A DNA stretch of 16,085 nt, from assembly GCA_031278115.1 (NCBI GenBank), contig JAITKZ010000097.1, forward strand, positions 1 through 16,085, given 5' to 3'. The notes below the pieces were generated by a model, which was not told the origin of the DNA, did no database searches, and was given only the letters and a program-made list of their open reading frames with translations. The number at the start of each line of letters is the position of its first letter. Position 1 is the stretch's first letter. The position numbers were made by a program, and so were the translations under genes. Positions 1 to 6,958 of the stretch are shown in pieces. The DNA is from Endomicrobium sp. (GTDB taxonomy: Bacteria > Elusimicrobiota > Endomicrobiia > Endomicrobiales > Endomicrobiaceae).

Positions 1-118
1 ACACAACAACACAACAACACAACAACACAACAACACAACAACACAACAACACAACAACACAACAACACAACAACACAACAACACAACAACACAACAACAC
101 AACAACACAACAACACAA
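1..118. repeat. Octanucleotide tandem repeat (acacaaca)n
   Basis: A perfect tandem array of the 8-bp unit acacaaca, about 14.75 copies, starting at the window edge (so it may be longer) and ending at position 118, where the pattern breaks. It contains only A and C on this strand, so no stop codon can occur in any forward frame. In the frame of the downstream glycosyltransferase it encodes a repeating octapeptide TTTQQHNN. Because 8 is not a multiple of 3, gain or loss of one unit shifts the frame. Tetra- to octanucleotide repeats inside or before surface-glycan genes are the classic substrate of slipped-strand phase variation in bacteria; that role here is inference. Confidence 0.95.
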
Positions 119-2383
119 ACTCCTCTAATGAACTGCAAAAGAATAGCGGCATTTCTGCATTTGTATTATTTGGAGCAAACGGACTATTTTTTAGAAAAAC
201 TAAAAAATTTAGACGGCTTTGACTATGATTTGTTTATCACAATTCCCAGCATCTATACATTGGAGGAGTGCAGCGACGAAGCAATCCAAAAAATCAAACA
301 ATTCAAGCCCGATGCAAAAATTTATATAGTTGGAAATCGCGGCTATGACATTGCTCCTTTCTTTTATGCGTTAAACAAAATAAATCTTGATGAATACGAA
401 TACATAATCAAACTGCATACCAAAAACAATAAATCAAGAAATATCACTTGCATAAATGATTATCCGTTAACAGCCCAAGATTTTTTTAATGCACTTGTCA
501 ATGATTTAATCGGAACTTCTAAACAAATACAAAAAAACATAAAGATTTTAGAAGAGAACAAAGAAATAGGAATGCTCGGCAGTTCTGTCTGCACAACAAG
601 CGAGAAATTTTATTATAACAGATTTCTTTCTCAAATAAATGAGATATTAGGCAAATTAAAGTTAAAACCTGCTGAAAAGATTAAGTTTGTAGCAGGGAGT
701 ATGTTTATAGCAAAGGCAACATTATTTAAGGTCTTGCAAAAAAGCATAAAAAGTGAAAATTTTCCTGAAACAGACAATAAAATCAAAGACGGGACATTGG
801 CTCATGTATATGAAAGACTATTTGGAGCAATCATAGAAAACCAAAATTATCAAATACAAAGAGCAGGCGTATCAAAGTATAAGTATATGTTTAAGAAAAT
901 CAAAAGAAAATTATACAGAAATAGAATATCAAAGAACGGAAACCTTACAAGGCAGATTTTATTTTTACCGATATACAGGAAAAGCCTGCTAAAACACGGC
1001 GAGAAAGTATTATTAAAATCAGGTCTTTTTGACACATATTGGTATTTAGAGAAATATCTGAAAGACATGAGAAGAAACCAAATTCCAGTCAGGCATTATT
1101 TAAGAATAGGCTGGAAAAAGGGCTTTGACCCAAGCGAAAAGTTTTCAACCAACGTTTATTTAGGAGAAAATCCTGATGTTAAAGACGCTAAAATGAACCC
1201 GCTTTATCATTGGCTGAAACACGGAAAAAGCGAAGGCAGAAACGGCGTCGGAAACATAATCATAGACTTTTTAGATAATTTTGATTGTAATAAAGAGCAA
1301 ACTAAGGACAAATACAAAAAAGTTGTTATTTTATTTTCTGGCGACAAGCATAACGGTACATATATATGGCGCGCTGAATATCTAAAAGAGGAGCTTAAAA
1401 AAAGTGGCGTTTCTTGCGATGTAATTTTCATAAATGAAAAGTTGCGTGAATTAGGAAATATATTATACGCGGCAGAGATAATAATTTTCATAAGACCTCA
1501 TAGTTTTAGTAACAAGTTTGCTATAAGAATAATAGGTTTTATTGAAAAATACAACAAAACTTTAATACTTGATGTTGACGATTTATTATTTCCGCAATTC
1601 TGTAATTTGATAGGAGGTTTTAAATCAATAGAACAAAATTTTGACAGTAATGTTGTTTCTAGAATATACGAAACCATTCAATTCAACAATGCCGATATAA
1701 TTTCTGTATCAACGAAAACGTTATCAGAAATTACAAAAATATATTTTAACAACAAAATAGTAATTGTTAGAAAAAATTCCATACCGCAATCGCTTGTAAA
1801 TATGGAATATAGTTATATTAAAACAACGGACGCCGACTTTTTCACAATAATAAACACTTCAGGTTCTAATACGCATTCTTTTGATTTAAGCCTTGTTTTA
1901 CCCGAACTAATCAGTTTTTTATCAAATCACAAAAATATCAGGCTTATAACAGTAGGGCATGTAAAAATATACGATATACTGTCTAAAATGTTTGGCGATA
2001 GAATTATAAATTATGATTATTGCGATGTAAACAAATTGTATGAGATTTACCGAGAGGCAGATTTAGCGATAATCCCGCTTGATAAAAATCTGTTTAACGA
2101 TGCCAAAAGCAACATAAAATATATAGAAGCGGGGCAAGCCGCAACGCCTGTTTTGGCAAGGGACTGTAACGAGTTTTCATCGGTAATAAAAGACGGCGAA
2201 AATGGCTTTTTATTTAGCGAGAATAATTTTTTAGAAAAGTTAGAGGCAATTTACGCTATGCCAAGAGAAAAACTTGCCGAAATCGGACGCAACGCAAGGC
2301 AATATATTTATGACAATATAACTTGCGAAGCCAACAAAGGCAACGAGTTAATTAAAACTATTAAAAATATTTTGGGGAAATAA
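2..2383 (+). CDS. Multidomain glycosyltransferase (RgpF-like + GT4-like), 5' end probably upstream of window
   Basis: A surface-polysaccharide glycosyltransferase. The first in-frame ATG is at 128 (751 residues from there), but the frame is open back through the octamer repeat to the window edge. No Shine-Dalgarno sequence precedes 128, whereas most other genes here have clear ones, so the true start probably lies upstream. From ATG 128, residues 1-240 resemble the rhamnan-synthesis RgpF domain (start IAAFLHLYYLEQ, then DYDLFITIPS). Residues about 294-371 hold two copies of a short block ending HYLRIGWKKG and HWLKHGKSEGR, common in multidomain glycan transferases. Residues about 395-745 look like a GT-B/GT4 transferase, with a nucleotide-sugar-binding block from residue 665 (YIEAGQAATPVLA, then DGENGFLF). 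No signal peptide; cytosolic or membrane-associated. The next gene starts 1 bp after the stop, so the two form an operon. Sugar donor and acceptor cannot be read from sequence. Confidence 0.8.
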   Translation, partial: HNNTTTQQHNNTTTQQHNNTTTQQHNNTTTQQHNNTTTQTPLMNCKRIAAFLHLYYLEQTDYFLEKLKNLDGFDYDLFITIPSIYTLEECSDEAIQKIKQFKPDAKIYIVGNRGYDIAPFFYALNKINLDEYEYIIKLHTKNNKSRNITCINDYPLTAQDFFNALVNDLIGTSKQIQKNIKILEENKEIGMLGSSVCTTSEKFYYNRFLSQINEILGKLKLKPAEKIKFVAGSMFIAKATLFKVLQKSIKSENFPETDNKIKDGTLAHVYERLFGAIIENQNYQIQRAGVSKYKYMFKKIKRKLYRNRISKNGNLTRQILFLPIYRKSLLKHGEKVLLKSGLFDTYWYLEKYLKDMRRNQIPVRHYLRIGWKKGFDPSEKFSTNVYLGENPDVKDAKMNPLYHWLKHGKSEGRNGVGNIIIDFLDNFDCNKEQTKDKYKKVVILFSGDKHNGTYIWRAEYLKEELKKSGVSCDVIFINEKLRELGNILYAAEIIIFIRPHSFSNKFAIRIIGFIEKYNKTLILDVDDLLFPQFCNLIGGFKSIEQNFDSNVVSRIYETIQFNNADIISVSTKTLSEITKIYFNNKIVIVRKNSIPQSLVNMEYSYIKTTDADFFTIINTSGSNTHSFDLSLVLPELISFLSNHKNIRLITVGHVKIYDILSKMFGDRIINYDYCDVNKLYEIYREADLAIIPLDKNLFNDAKSNIKYIEAGQAATPVLARDCNEFSSVIKDGENGFLFSENNFLEKLEAIYAMPREKLAEIGRNARQYIYDNITCEANKGNELIKTIKNILGK

Positions 2384-2384
2384 T

Positions 2385-3488
2385 ATGTTAAAAGATTTTA
2401 GAAACTATAAATATAAAAAGAAAATTTTATGTTTTTTAGAAGCGAAGAATAGATTTGATTTGTTTTATGATATTGCTAAAAACAATTATGATATGCTCTT
2501 TTTCATAAGTTCGCTTGTTTCAAAAGATGAATTTTACAGACATAAAATTGCATATTTAAAAAATGTTTTTTTATGTGAAAATAATGCTAATAAAATTAGA
2601 GACTTGTTTCTGAAAGTAAAAATCTTCGGACTTCATATAACAACATATTGCCAACCAAGCAGTGCACATATTTTTGGGCTTAAAGTAGTGAAATTGTGTA
2701 ATAAAGTGCAAATTCCTGTTCTTGAATTACAGCACGGTATGTTTCAATTAGGTTTGCATTATTACAATGCTTCAAAGACTCTTGAAAGCGATAGTCTTCC
2801 TGTTGAATCTTATGCCGATAAATGTTTAAGTTATTACCCTGTCGATGATATTAAAAATCAAATTGTCATAGGCTATCCGAATTTTGCCAAGCCTGCTCCT
2901 GCCATAAAAGGAAATTATACTTTGGTTTTGACAAATTTGCATTGGAATGTTTACGAAAAAATAAATGTATATAAATTTTATTACGCTGTTATAAAGTTTG
3001 CATCTGAAAATCCGTCTCAAATTTTCTTGTGGTTGCCTCACGCTGGAGAAACTTTGTACGGAGGCATAAACCATACTTTTATAAAATCTTTGCTTGAGAT
3101 TTACCCGTCAGCAAAGAAAAATTTTATAAATGTTAAAGAAAATAAAGTTTCTTCGCTTGTTCCTACAAGCGAGTATATACGCAAAGCAGGTCACGTTATC
3201 TCAACAATATCAACCACTCTTTTGGATTGCGAAATGTATAAGAAACCGACTATTATTTGGGAATCTGAAGAAACTAAAGTTTTGCTTGATAAAATCAAAA
3301 CAAAAACGTCTTTTAGAGACTATAACGATTTATGTAAGGTTTTTTATATGCCCCACTCAAACCTGTACTTAAAATCAGGCTTGTTGTTACCTTATGATAA
3401 CGCTGCTTTCAGAGAAGCAGTTGATAAACATTATCGCCAACCCCCAAACTCGCCAAATATGCTTTCCGATATTCTTGCCATGATTTAA
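2385..3488 (+). CDS. Probable surface-polysaccharide glycosyltransferase (GT-B-like)
   Basis: A 367-residue cytosolic protein with no signal peptide or membrane segment, starting 1 bp after the preceding glycosyltransferase stop, with GGGG as ribosome-binding site inside the end of that gene. It has the two-domain look of GT-B enzymes of capsule and teichoic-acid type: an N-terminal half ending in a conserved-looking ELQHGMFQLGLHYY block (Gln116-His117-Gly118), a linker with a hydrophobic strand (TLVLTNLHW), and a C-terminal half with WLPHAGE and a Ser/Thr-rich turn (ISTISTTLLDCEMYKKPTI) like the donor-binding region of such enzymes. I do not recognise an exact family. A role in building the same glycan as the upstream enzyme is inferred from coupling. 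It could instead be a CDP-glycerol or Kdo-type transferase. Confidence 0.6.
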   Translation: MLKDFRNYKYKKKILCFLEAKNRFDLFYDIAKNNYDMLFFISSLVSKDEFYRHKIAYLKNVFLCENNANKIRDLFLKVKIFGLHITTYCQPSSAHIFGLKVVKLCNKVQIPVLELQHGMFQLGLHYYNASKTLESDSLPVESYADKCLSYYPVDDIKNQIVIGYPNFAKPAPAIKGNYTLVLTNLHWNVYEKINVYKFYYAVIKFASENPSQIFLWLPHAGETLYGGINHTFIKSLLEIYPSAKKNFINVKENKVSSLVPTSEYIRKAGHVISTISTTLLDCEMYKKPTIIWESEETKVLLDKIKTKTSFRDYNDLCKVFYMPHSNLYLKSGLLLPYDNAAFREAVDKHYRQPPNSPNMLSDILAMI

Positions 3489-3507
3489 ATTTTAAATCGT
3501 TTTTTTA
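3482..3507 (+). terminator. Weak intrinsic terminator of the glycosyltransferase pair
   Basis: A small A/T hairpin (GATTTA, 5-nt loop, TAAATC) overlaps the stop codon and is followed by G and eight T. The stem is weak, but the U-tract is typical of a rho-independent terminator. Confidence 0.45.
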
Positions 3508-3660
3508 TTTAAGTAAAATTAAGGTTATCGTCGTAGAGATATTTTGTGAAGAAAGATTTTAGGAAAACAAAGTTAAATTATATTGTTAAGATTAGTATTT
3601 TTTAGCGAAATGGGCTTATAGATAAAATAAAGTTATCGTTGCTGTTAGAGTTTTGTTAGA
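3508..3660 (+). repeat. Degenerate copy of the CCTGAG MITE-like element
   Basis: This stretch matches the interiors of the elements at 6959-7273 and 10741-10913. Shared blocks are GGTTATCGTCG, GAAGAAAGATTTTaGGAAAACAAAG, TTGTTAAGATTAG and TTATCGTTGCTGTTA, in the same order. The terminal inverted repeats are no longer recognisable (TTTAAGT near the left end only), so the limits are approximate. No gene is visible between 3489 and 3838. Confidence 0.6.
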
Positions 3661-3771
3661 AGTTAGAGCGGAGCGAATAATAGCTTTTTTGTTGGGAAAG
3701 ACCAAGTGGTAAAATTAAGTTAAGGAAAAGTATCGTAAAAATCTTCGGTATCATAGGCAAATTATTATAAC

Positions 3772-3805
3772 AAAAAACCTATGCAATATTATTATATTGC
3801 ATAGG
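3772..3805 (-). terminator. Rho-independent terminator of the 102-residue exported protein gene
   Basis: A perfect 12-bp stem with a 4-nt loop (CCTATGCAATAT / ATATTGCATAGG, 3778-3805), followed on the minus strand by six T and TTG. It lies 33 bp past the stop codon of the minus-strand gene. Confidence 0.85.
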
Positions 3806-3838
3806 AATATTAACGTTATTGCTAATTATTATGCTATA

Positions 3839-4147
3839 TCACGCCTGCATTCCTCTCATAATTTCCGCAAATTCGGCTGCTCTCTTACCAAGCTCTAGTC
3901 TAGTGTTAGGGTCAGCAGTAGCATATGCTCTGCCAAAAGAAAAATGGCTAAATACCCTAGTTGTAGCTCCAACTATTTTTGCCTGCAGTGCCGGTGCACT
4001 ACATTTTAACACTTGCCAGGAAATGTAGCCAACAACGGCTACGCCGATCCCAACTTGACACACAGTTTGTATAGTGTCAAAAAATGCAAAAGATTGGGAA
4101 TAACATAAACAAATAGCTAAGCAGATTCCTAAAATTTTCTTTTTCAT
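3839..4147 (-). CDS. Small exported protein of unknown function (102 aa)
   Basis: I do not recognise the family. The product is 102 residues. An N-terminal signal peptide (KKK, then hydrophobic ILGICLAICLCYSQSFA, likely cleaved after about residue 21) is followed by a second hydrophobic segment (VCQVGIGVAVVGYISWQVL) and a more polar C-terminus (NTRLELGKRAAEFAEIMRGMQA). It may be secreted or held in the inner membrane. The frame is open 50 codons further upstream, but the start at 4147 is chosen because a near-perfect Shine-Dalgarno AAAGGAGGTGATG sits just before it and the signal peptide begins there. It is a single-gene unit with a promoter (-10 TATAAT) and a strong terminator, suggesting high expression. 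Transcribed away from the next exported-protein pair. Confidence 0.75.
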   Translation of the reverse strand: MKKKILGICLAICLCYSQSFAFFDTIQTVCQVGIGVAVVGYISWQVLKCSAPALQAKIVGATTRVFSHFSFGRAYATADPNTRLELGKRAAEFAEIMRGMQA

Positions 4148-4152
4148 AAATT

Positions 4153-4166
4153 CATCACCTCCTTTT
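4153..4166 (-). promoter_or_regulatory. Strong Shine-Dalgarno deciding the start at 4147
   Basis: On the minus strand AAAAGGAGGTGATG pairs almost fully with the 3' end of 16S rRNA. It fixes the start at 4147 rather than the upstream ATG at 4297. Confidence 0.85.
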
Positions 4167-4184
4167 AAATTTATTAAATAAAAT

Positions 4185-4212
4185 ATTATAAGATGTATAT
4201 AAAAAAATGTAA
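4185..4212 (-). promoter_or_regulatory. Sigma70-type promoter for the 102-residue exported protein
   Basis: Minus strand: -35 TTACAT (4212-4207), 16-bp spacer, perfect -10 TATAAT (4190-4185). Transcription would begin about 30 bases upstream of the start codon, just before the Shine-Dalgarno region. Confidence 0.55.
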
Positions 4213-4297
4213 AATTTTTGTAAATTATTTGTATAATCTCGCAATATATTAGACTTTTTAAAAGATAGCAAAAAACATTAATGACACTGCTGAACAT

Positions 4298-4636
4298 TTA
4301 ATAAAAAAATTGATTTTCGTTTTTGTATAGTTTTAACTGCAAAAAAAGATAAAAACGTTGGTTTATAAGTCAAGATATCAGCGATAAACTCGTATTTTTG
4401 AGAAAATTGCGATGTGGTTTTTGTATAGGGAATGAACATTGAAATGATTAATCTTAGCAGTCTTGTTACACTGTTTTTATCTTTTTAATGGGTTTTAATA
4501 TACTGTTAACTTTCTAAATCTTAAAATGCTAAAAGTTGAACCAAGAAGGATCGCCAGAAGTGAGTCAAGTTGCACAATGATCAACAGAAATTAAAATTTC
4601 TGACGAAGGAGAATAAAATTTATAGAGGAGAAGAGC
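4298..4636. promoter_or_regulatory. Divergent intergenic region with repeats
   Basis: No gene is seen. The region contains a 12-bp direct repeat GTTTTTGTATAG (4319-4330, 4417-4428), the octamer TGAACATT twice (4291-4298, 4433-4440), and a 14-bp inverted repeat AAAAAGATAAAAAC / GTTTTTATCTTTTT (4343-4356, 4473-4486). It presumably holds the plus-strand promoter of the exported-protein pair, but I cannot place -35 and -10 boxes with confidence. Confidence 0.4.
4585..4602. promoter_or_regulatory. 18-bp perfect palindrome before an exported-protein gene
   Basis: CAGAAATT-AA-AATTTCTG lies 34 bp before the start codon at 4637 and directly before the first of two Shine-Dalgarno-like motifs (GAAGGAG, 4605-4611). 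It could be an operator or a leader hairpin; function unknown. Confidence 0.4.
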
Positions 4637-5062
4637 ATGAAAAAATTATCATTTAAAAGTTTAATCATGTTGTTAGCGGTTGTGGTATTATTTAACGGGG
4701 CATCGTTTGCACAAGGAGTAGTGAATGCAATTCAGGACGTTTTTGACAGTTTTCCTCCCGTTCGAGTTGACGGGCAAGGTAAGAGAACGAACAAAGAGGT
4801 AATGATGGTAATGGAAATGGTTCACGCCGCGAGAGCGAGGGGTACCGCAGACTTTGCACTAATCAGCGACCTAAATGCAATGTATGTCGGTTTACACAAC
4901 GATCGTGCCTTACGAGAAGGAATATGCGCGCTAATGGCGGCGGCAGCGACAGCAGTAGGTGGATGCTTTGTGAGGAGGTCAACGGATAACCGTGTGAAAG
5001 GAGGAATAGAACTTCCTCGTCCACAATTTAACCCTGCTGATATGTTTCAATATTTGAATTAG
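4637..5062 (+). CDS. Small exported protein of unknown function (141 aa)
   Basis: No family recognised. The start is supported by GAGGAG about 7 bases upstream. Residues 1-25 form a clear signal peptide (MKKLSFKS, hydrophobic LIMLLAVVVLF, cleavage probably after NGASFA). The mature part is polar, with a basic VDGQGKRTNKEV stretch, a helical region rich in Met and Ala (MMVMEMVHAARARG), an Ala-rich hydrophobic segment around residues 95-112 (ALMAAAATAVGGCF) and a Pro-containing tail ending FQYLN. Base composition is visibly more G+C-rich than the surrounding DNA, which may indicate transfer or stronger codon selection. The next exported-protein gene follows after 31 bp and probably shares its transcript. 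Confidence 0.7.
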   Translation: MKKLSFKSLIMLLAVVVLFNGASFAQGVVNAIQDVFDSFPPVRVDGQGKRTNKEVMMVMEMVHAARARGTADFALISDLNAMYVGLHNDRALREGICALMAAAATAVGGCFVRRSTDNRVKGGIELPRPQFNPADMFQYLN

Positions 5063-5093
5063 TAAAACAAAATTTGTTATAACTGGGGCTAAA

Positions 5094-5633
5094 ATGAAAA
5101 AGAAATTTGAAGCAATGGGTTGTTTTTCAGGTTTGTTAGTTTGTGCAGTTATGTCGTTATCAGCACAGAATGTTCATGCGCAGCTCAGAGAGAGCAGAGA
5201 TGCATGGTCTCAAACTACGACTACCATAGTTTACAAGAATTCCACTGATGAAATCCAAGATGTGAGGTTTGAAGGGGATTCTAATACGCTACCGCCTACG
5301 CCGGTACCAAGAGGGTTTTTGCGTACTCTGAGGAATTGGGTAACTTTTGGTCATATGTCAGGTAGTCCTGCTAGTCCAGTTGACACGTTGTGTGAGACTA
5401 CCCAAGTACCTGTTGATGCGAGTGTACAGGCAGATGATGTCAACTTCCAGATGTCAATTAGATTATTTTATCGTTTGCAGCGTAGAATGCAATTGATTGC
5501 TGATATTGAAAATCTTACTACCCAAGTAAGCAATGAAAGAGAAAGGCAAGCAAGAGAAAGACAACGTGTAATGTCTAGAGCTTCAGAAGCTTTAGGTGAT
5601 ATTTTTAAAGAATTAGGTGAGTTGAGTAATTAA
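5094..5633 (+). CDS. Exported coiled-coil protein of unknown function (179 aa)
   Basis: No family recognised. The N-terminus is a signal peptide (MKKKFEAMG, hydrophobic LLVCAVMSLSA, probable cleavage after NVHA at about residue 29). Residues 30-110 are Thr/Ser/Pro-rich, with a PPTPVP segment. Residues about 115-179 are strongly helical and charged (LQRRMQLIADIENLTTQVSN, then many Arg/Glu), predicted by eye to form a coiled coil. The Shine-Dalgarno is weak (GGGG about 7 bases before the start), consistent with translational coupling to the 141-residue gene 31 bp upstream. A strong terminator follows 23 bp after the stop. An envelope or secreted partner of the upstream product is possible but unproven. 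Confidence 0.7.
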   Translation: MKKKFEAMGCFSGLLVCAVMSLSAQNVHAQLRESRDAWSQTTTTIVYKNSTDEIQDVRFEGDSNTLPPTPVPRGFLRTLRNWVTFGHMSGSPASPVDTLCETTQVPVDASVQADDVNFQMSIRLFYRLQRRMQLIADIENLTTQVSNERERQARERQRVMSRASEALGDIFKELGELSN

Positions 5634-5656
5634 AATAAAAAATCTAGTGAAACGAA

Positions 5657-5693
5657 GTCCAGCAATGAGTTTACATTGCTGGACATTTTGTTT
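5657..5693 (+). terminator. Rho-independent terminator of the exported-protein pair
   Basis: A perfect 11-bp stem GTCCAGCAATG / CATTGCTGGAC with a 6-nt loop, followed by ATTTTGTTT on the plus strand. Confidence 0.85.
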
Positions 5694-5697
5694 AGAA

Positions 5698-5780
5698 CCT
5701 GAGCTTATTAGAAAGGTTCCCCTTTTGTGACTTTTTCACTCTCAAAATCCTCATTTTTTACCTATACGATAAAACTCAGG
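5698..5780 (-). repeat. 83-bp internally deleted MITE-like element
   Basis: Ends CCTGAGCTTA ... TAAAACTCAGG are imperfect terminal inverted repeats. Read on the minus strand, its interior matches the first 70 bp or so of the 315-bp element at 6959-7273 (shared GGATTTTGAGAGTGAAAAA and AAAGGGGAACCTTT), after which the rest is missing. It is therefore a short derivative of the same family, in the opposite orientation to that copy. The stretch 5781-5956 between it and the next gene holds nothing I can identify. Confidence 0.8.
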
Positions 5781-5956
5781 AGCGAATTTACTTCAAGCGA
5801 TGTTATTAAATTCCTAAATGTTTCAAAGCAGGAGGCAATATATATTTACATCTAGTCAGTTAAGATCTATAAAACGCTAGGTAAACGTAAACGAGCTGTA
5901 AGAGACAATCTTAGCATCTCTTCAAAAGCATTTACCGCCTCTCTCTCAACCAAACG

Positions 5957-6805
5957 CTACTTCCTCTTTGTCATATAATTTTCTAAACATTTTATCGTAT
6001 CTTCAGGATCTTTTACAGCGATAACTTCGCTGTTGCCAAGTTGCAATAGTCTTTGCGCTAAAGAATAGTCATTACCACCTTCTTCTGTCCTATCTCCAAC
6101 AAAAACTATTAGAGATTTCGGATACGTCTTTCTTACGCGGTCAGCAACCTGTTCTTTTCCAAACCCTTTTGGAACTATATCTATGCTGATAGCTCCCCCA
6201 ATAACAATATCTAACTCCTTAAATAATTTCGTCAGCTCTTTCTGTATTTCCAGCCTTTCTCCATTAACGGCATCCCATTTCCCGTATTCAACTCTGGCTT
6301 CGTTTGGGCAATCTCTGCCTAAAACACAAAAATTTATCATTCCACAACGTTTCTCTATGTAATTTGGATATAACTGTCCAGGGTATTTTGTGTTTTTTCT
6401 ATAAGCTTCTAAATGTTTCAAAAGAGATTTTTTAGGCTTAAAGTCTCGCCTATAAACAATTTTCCCTTTCTTATACAACTCGTTGCCCATTGAGGCGTAA
6501 ATTCCTCCAATCTTTTCATATATATTTTCTGGTATTTGATCTTTGATTTTTCCAATATCAGATCCCGTCACTATATAGGTCTCGTTTTTGTTTATAAAAT
6601 CATAAAACCATTTAGCGAATTTTTCTGTCATCGGTTGTCTTGACGGGGTTAAGGTTCCGTCCATATCAAACAAATAAATAACTTCTATTTCAGAACTTTT
6701 AATATCCTCTGCCGAAGCTTTTATTTCGCAGATCCCTGTGACAATTGCTAAGACCATAACTACTGTCATGAGAAACTTTAAAAAAGAAAACTTACCTTTT
6801 AGCAT
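5957..6805 (-). CDS. Exported phosphomannomutase-like HAD enzyme (eukaryotic PMM type)
   Basis: The 282-residue product has a signal peptide at residues 1-32 (hydrophobic FLKFLMTVVMVLAIVTGI, cleavage near KASA) and a full-length domain like eukaryotic phosphomannomutase, a HAD-fold enzyme that interconverts mannose-6-phosphate and mannose-1-phosphate. Visible key residues: nucleophile and acid/base Asp47 and Asp49 in FDMDGTLTP, Arg56, TGSD at 80-83, Arg153 and Arg164 in the cap block KRCGMINFCVLGRDC, GGAISID (Ser207, Asp209), and the Mg-binding GDRTEEGGND (Asp238). All match the known PMM1/PMM2 catalytic positions, so it is probably active as a mutase or a related sugar-phosphate phosphatase. 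Export is unusual: the family is cytosolic, where its product feeds GDP-mannose synthesis. Start supported by AAAGGGAG. It lies alone between two inverted MITE copies. A HAD-IIB phosphatase with changed specificity is the main alternative. Confidence 0.82.
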   Translation of the reverse strand: MLKGKFSFLKFLMTVVMVLAIVTGICEIKASAEDIKSSEIEVIYLFDMDGTLTPSRQPMTEKFAKWFYDFINKNETYIVTGSDIGKIKDQIPENIYEKIGGIYASMGNELYKKGKIVYRRDFKPKKSLLKHLEAYRKNTKYPGQLYPNYIEKRCGMINFCVLGRDCPNEARVEYGKWDAVNGERLEIQKELTKLFKELDIVIGGAISIDIVPKGFGKEQVADRVRKTYPKSLIVFVGDRTEEGGNDYSLAQRLLQLGNSEVIAVKDPEDTIKCLENYMTKRK

Positions 6806-6841
6806 TGCATATCTCCCTTTACTTGTGATTATTGTTTCACT

Positions 6842-6850
6842 ATTATATCA
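6842..6850 (-). promoter_or_regulatory. Extended -10 promoter of the PMM-like gene
   Basis: Minus strand TG-A-TATAAT is a perfect extended -10 element 36 bases upstream of the start codon. No good -35 box is visible, as expected for this promoter class. Confidence 0.5.
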
Positions 6851-6958
6851 AATACATATATGCTTATCTTAGACTTATGTAGTTCATAAGTATCCACCTC
6901 TTGCCTATCCATTCTTCCAATATCACTGCCTTAACTTAATAAATAATCTTGATTAAAA

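Noticed and set aside
1..118. CRISPR array
   Set aside because: The 8-bp units are contiguous with no spacers and no cas genes; it is a simple-sequence tandem repeat.
3819..4028. Plus-strand open frame of 69 codons
   Set aside because: It is antisense to the 102-residue exported protein, which has a strong ribosome-binding site, promoter and terminator; the plus-strand frame has none.
4148..4297. N-terminal extension of the 102-residue exported protein to 4297
   Set aside because: The extension would run through the promoter and Shine-Dalgarno and would bury the signal peptide; the start at 4147 is far better supported.
5781..5956. Possible coding remnant downstream of the PMM-like gene
   Set aside because: A short minus-strand frame (NAFEEMLRLSLTARLRLPSV) looked protein-like, but it is too short and matches nothing I can name.
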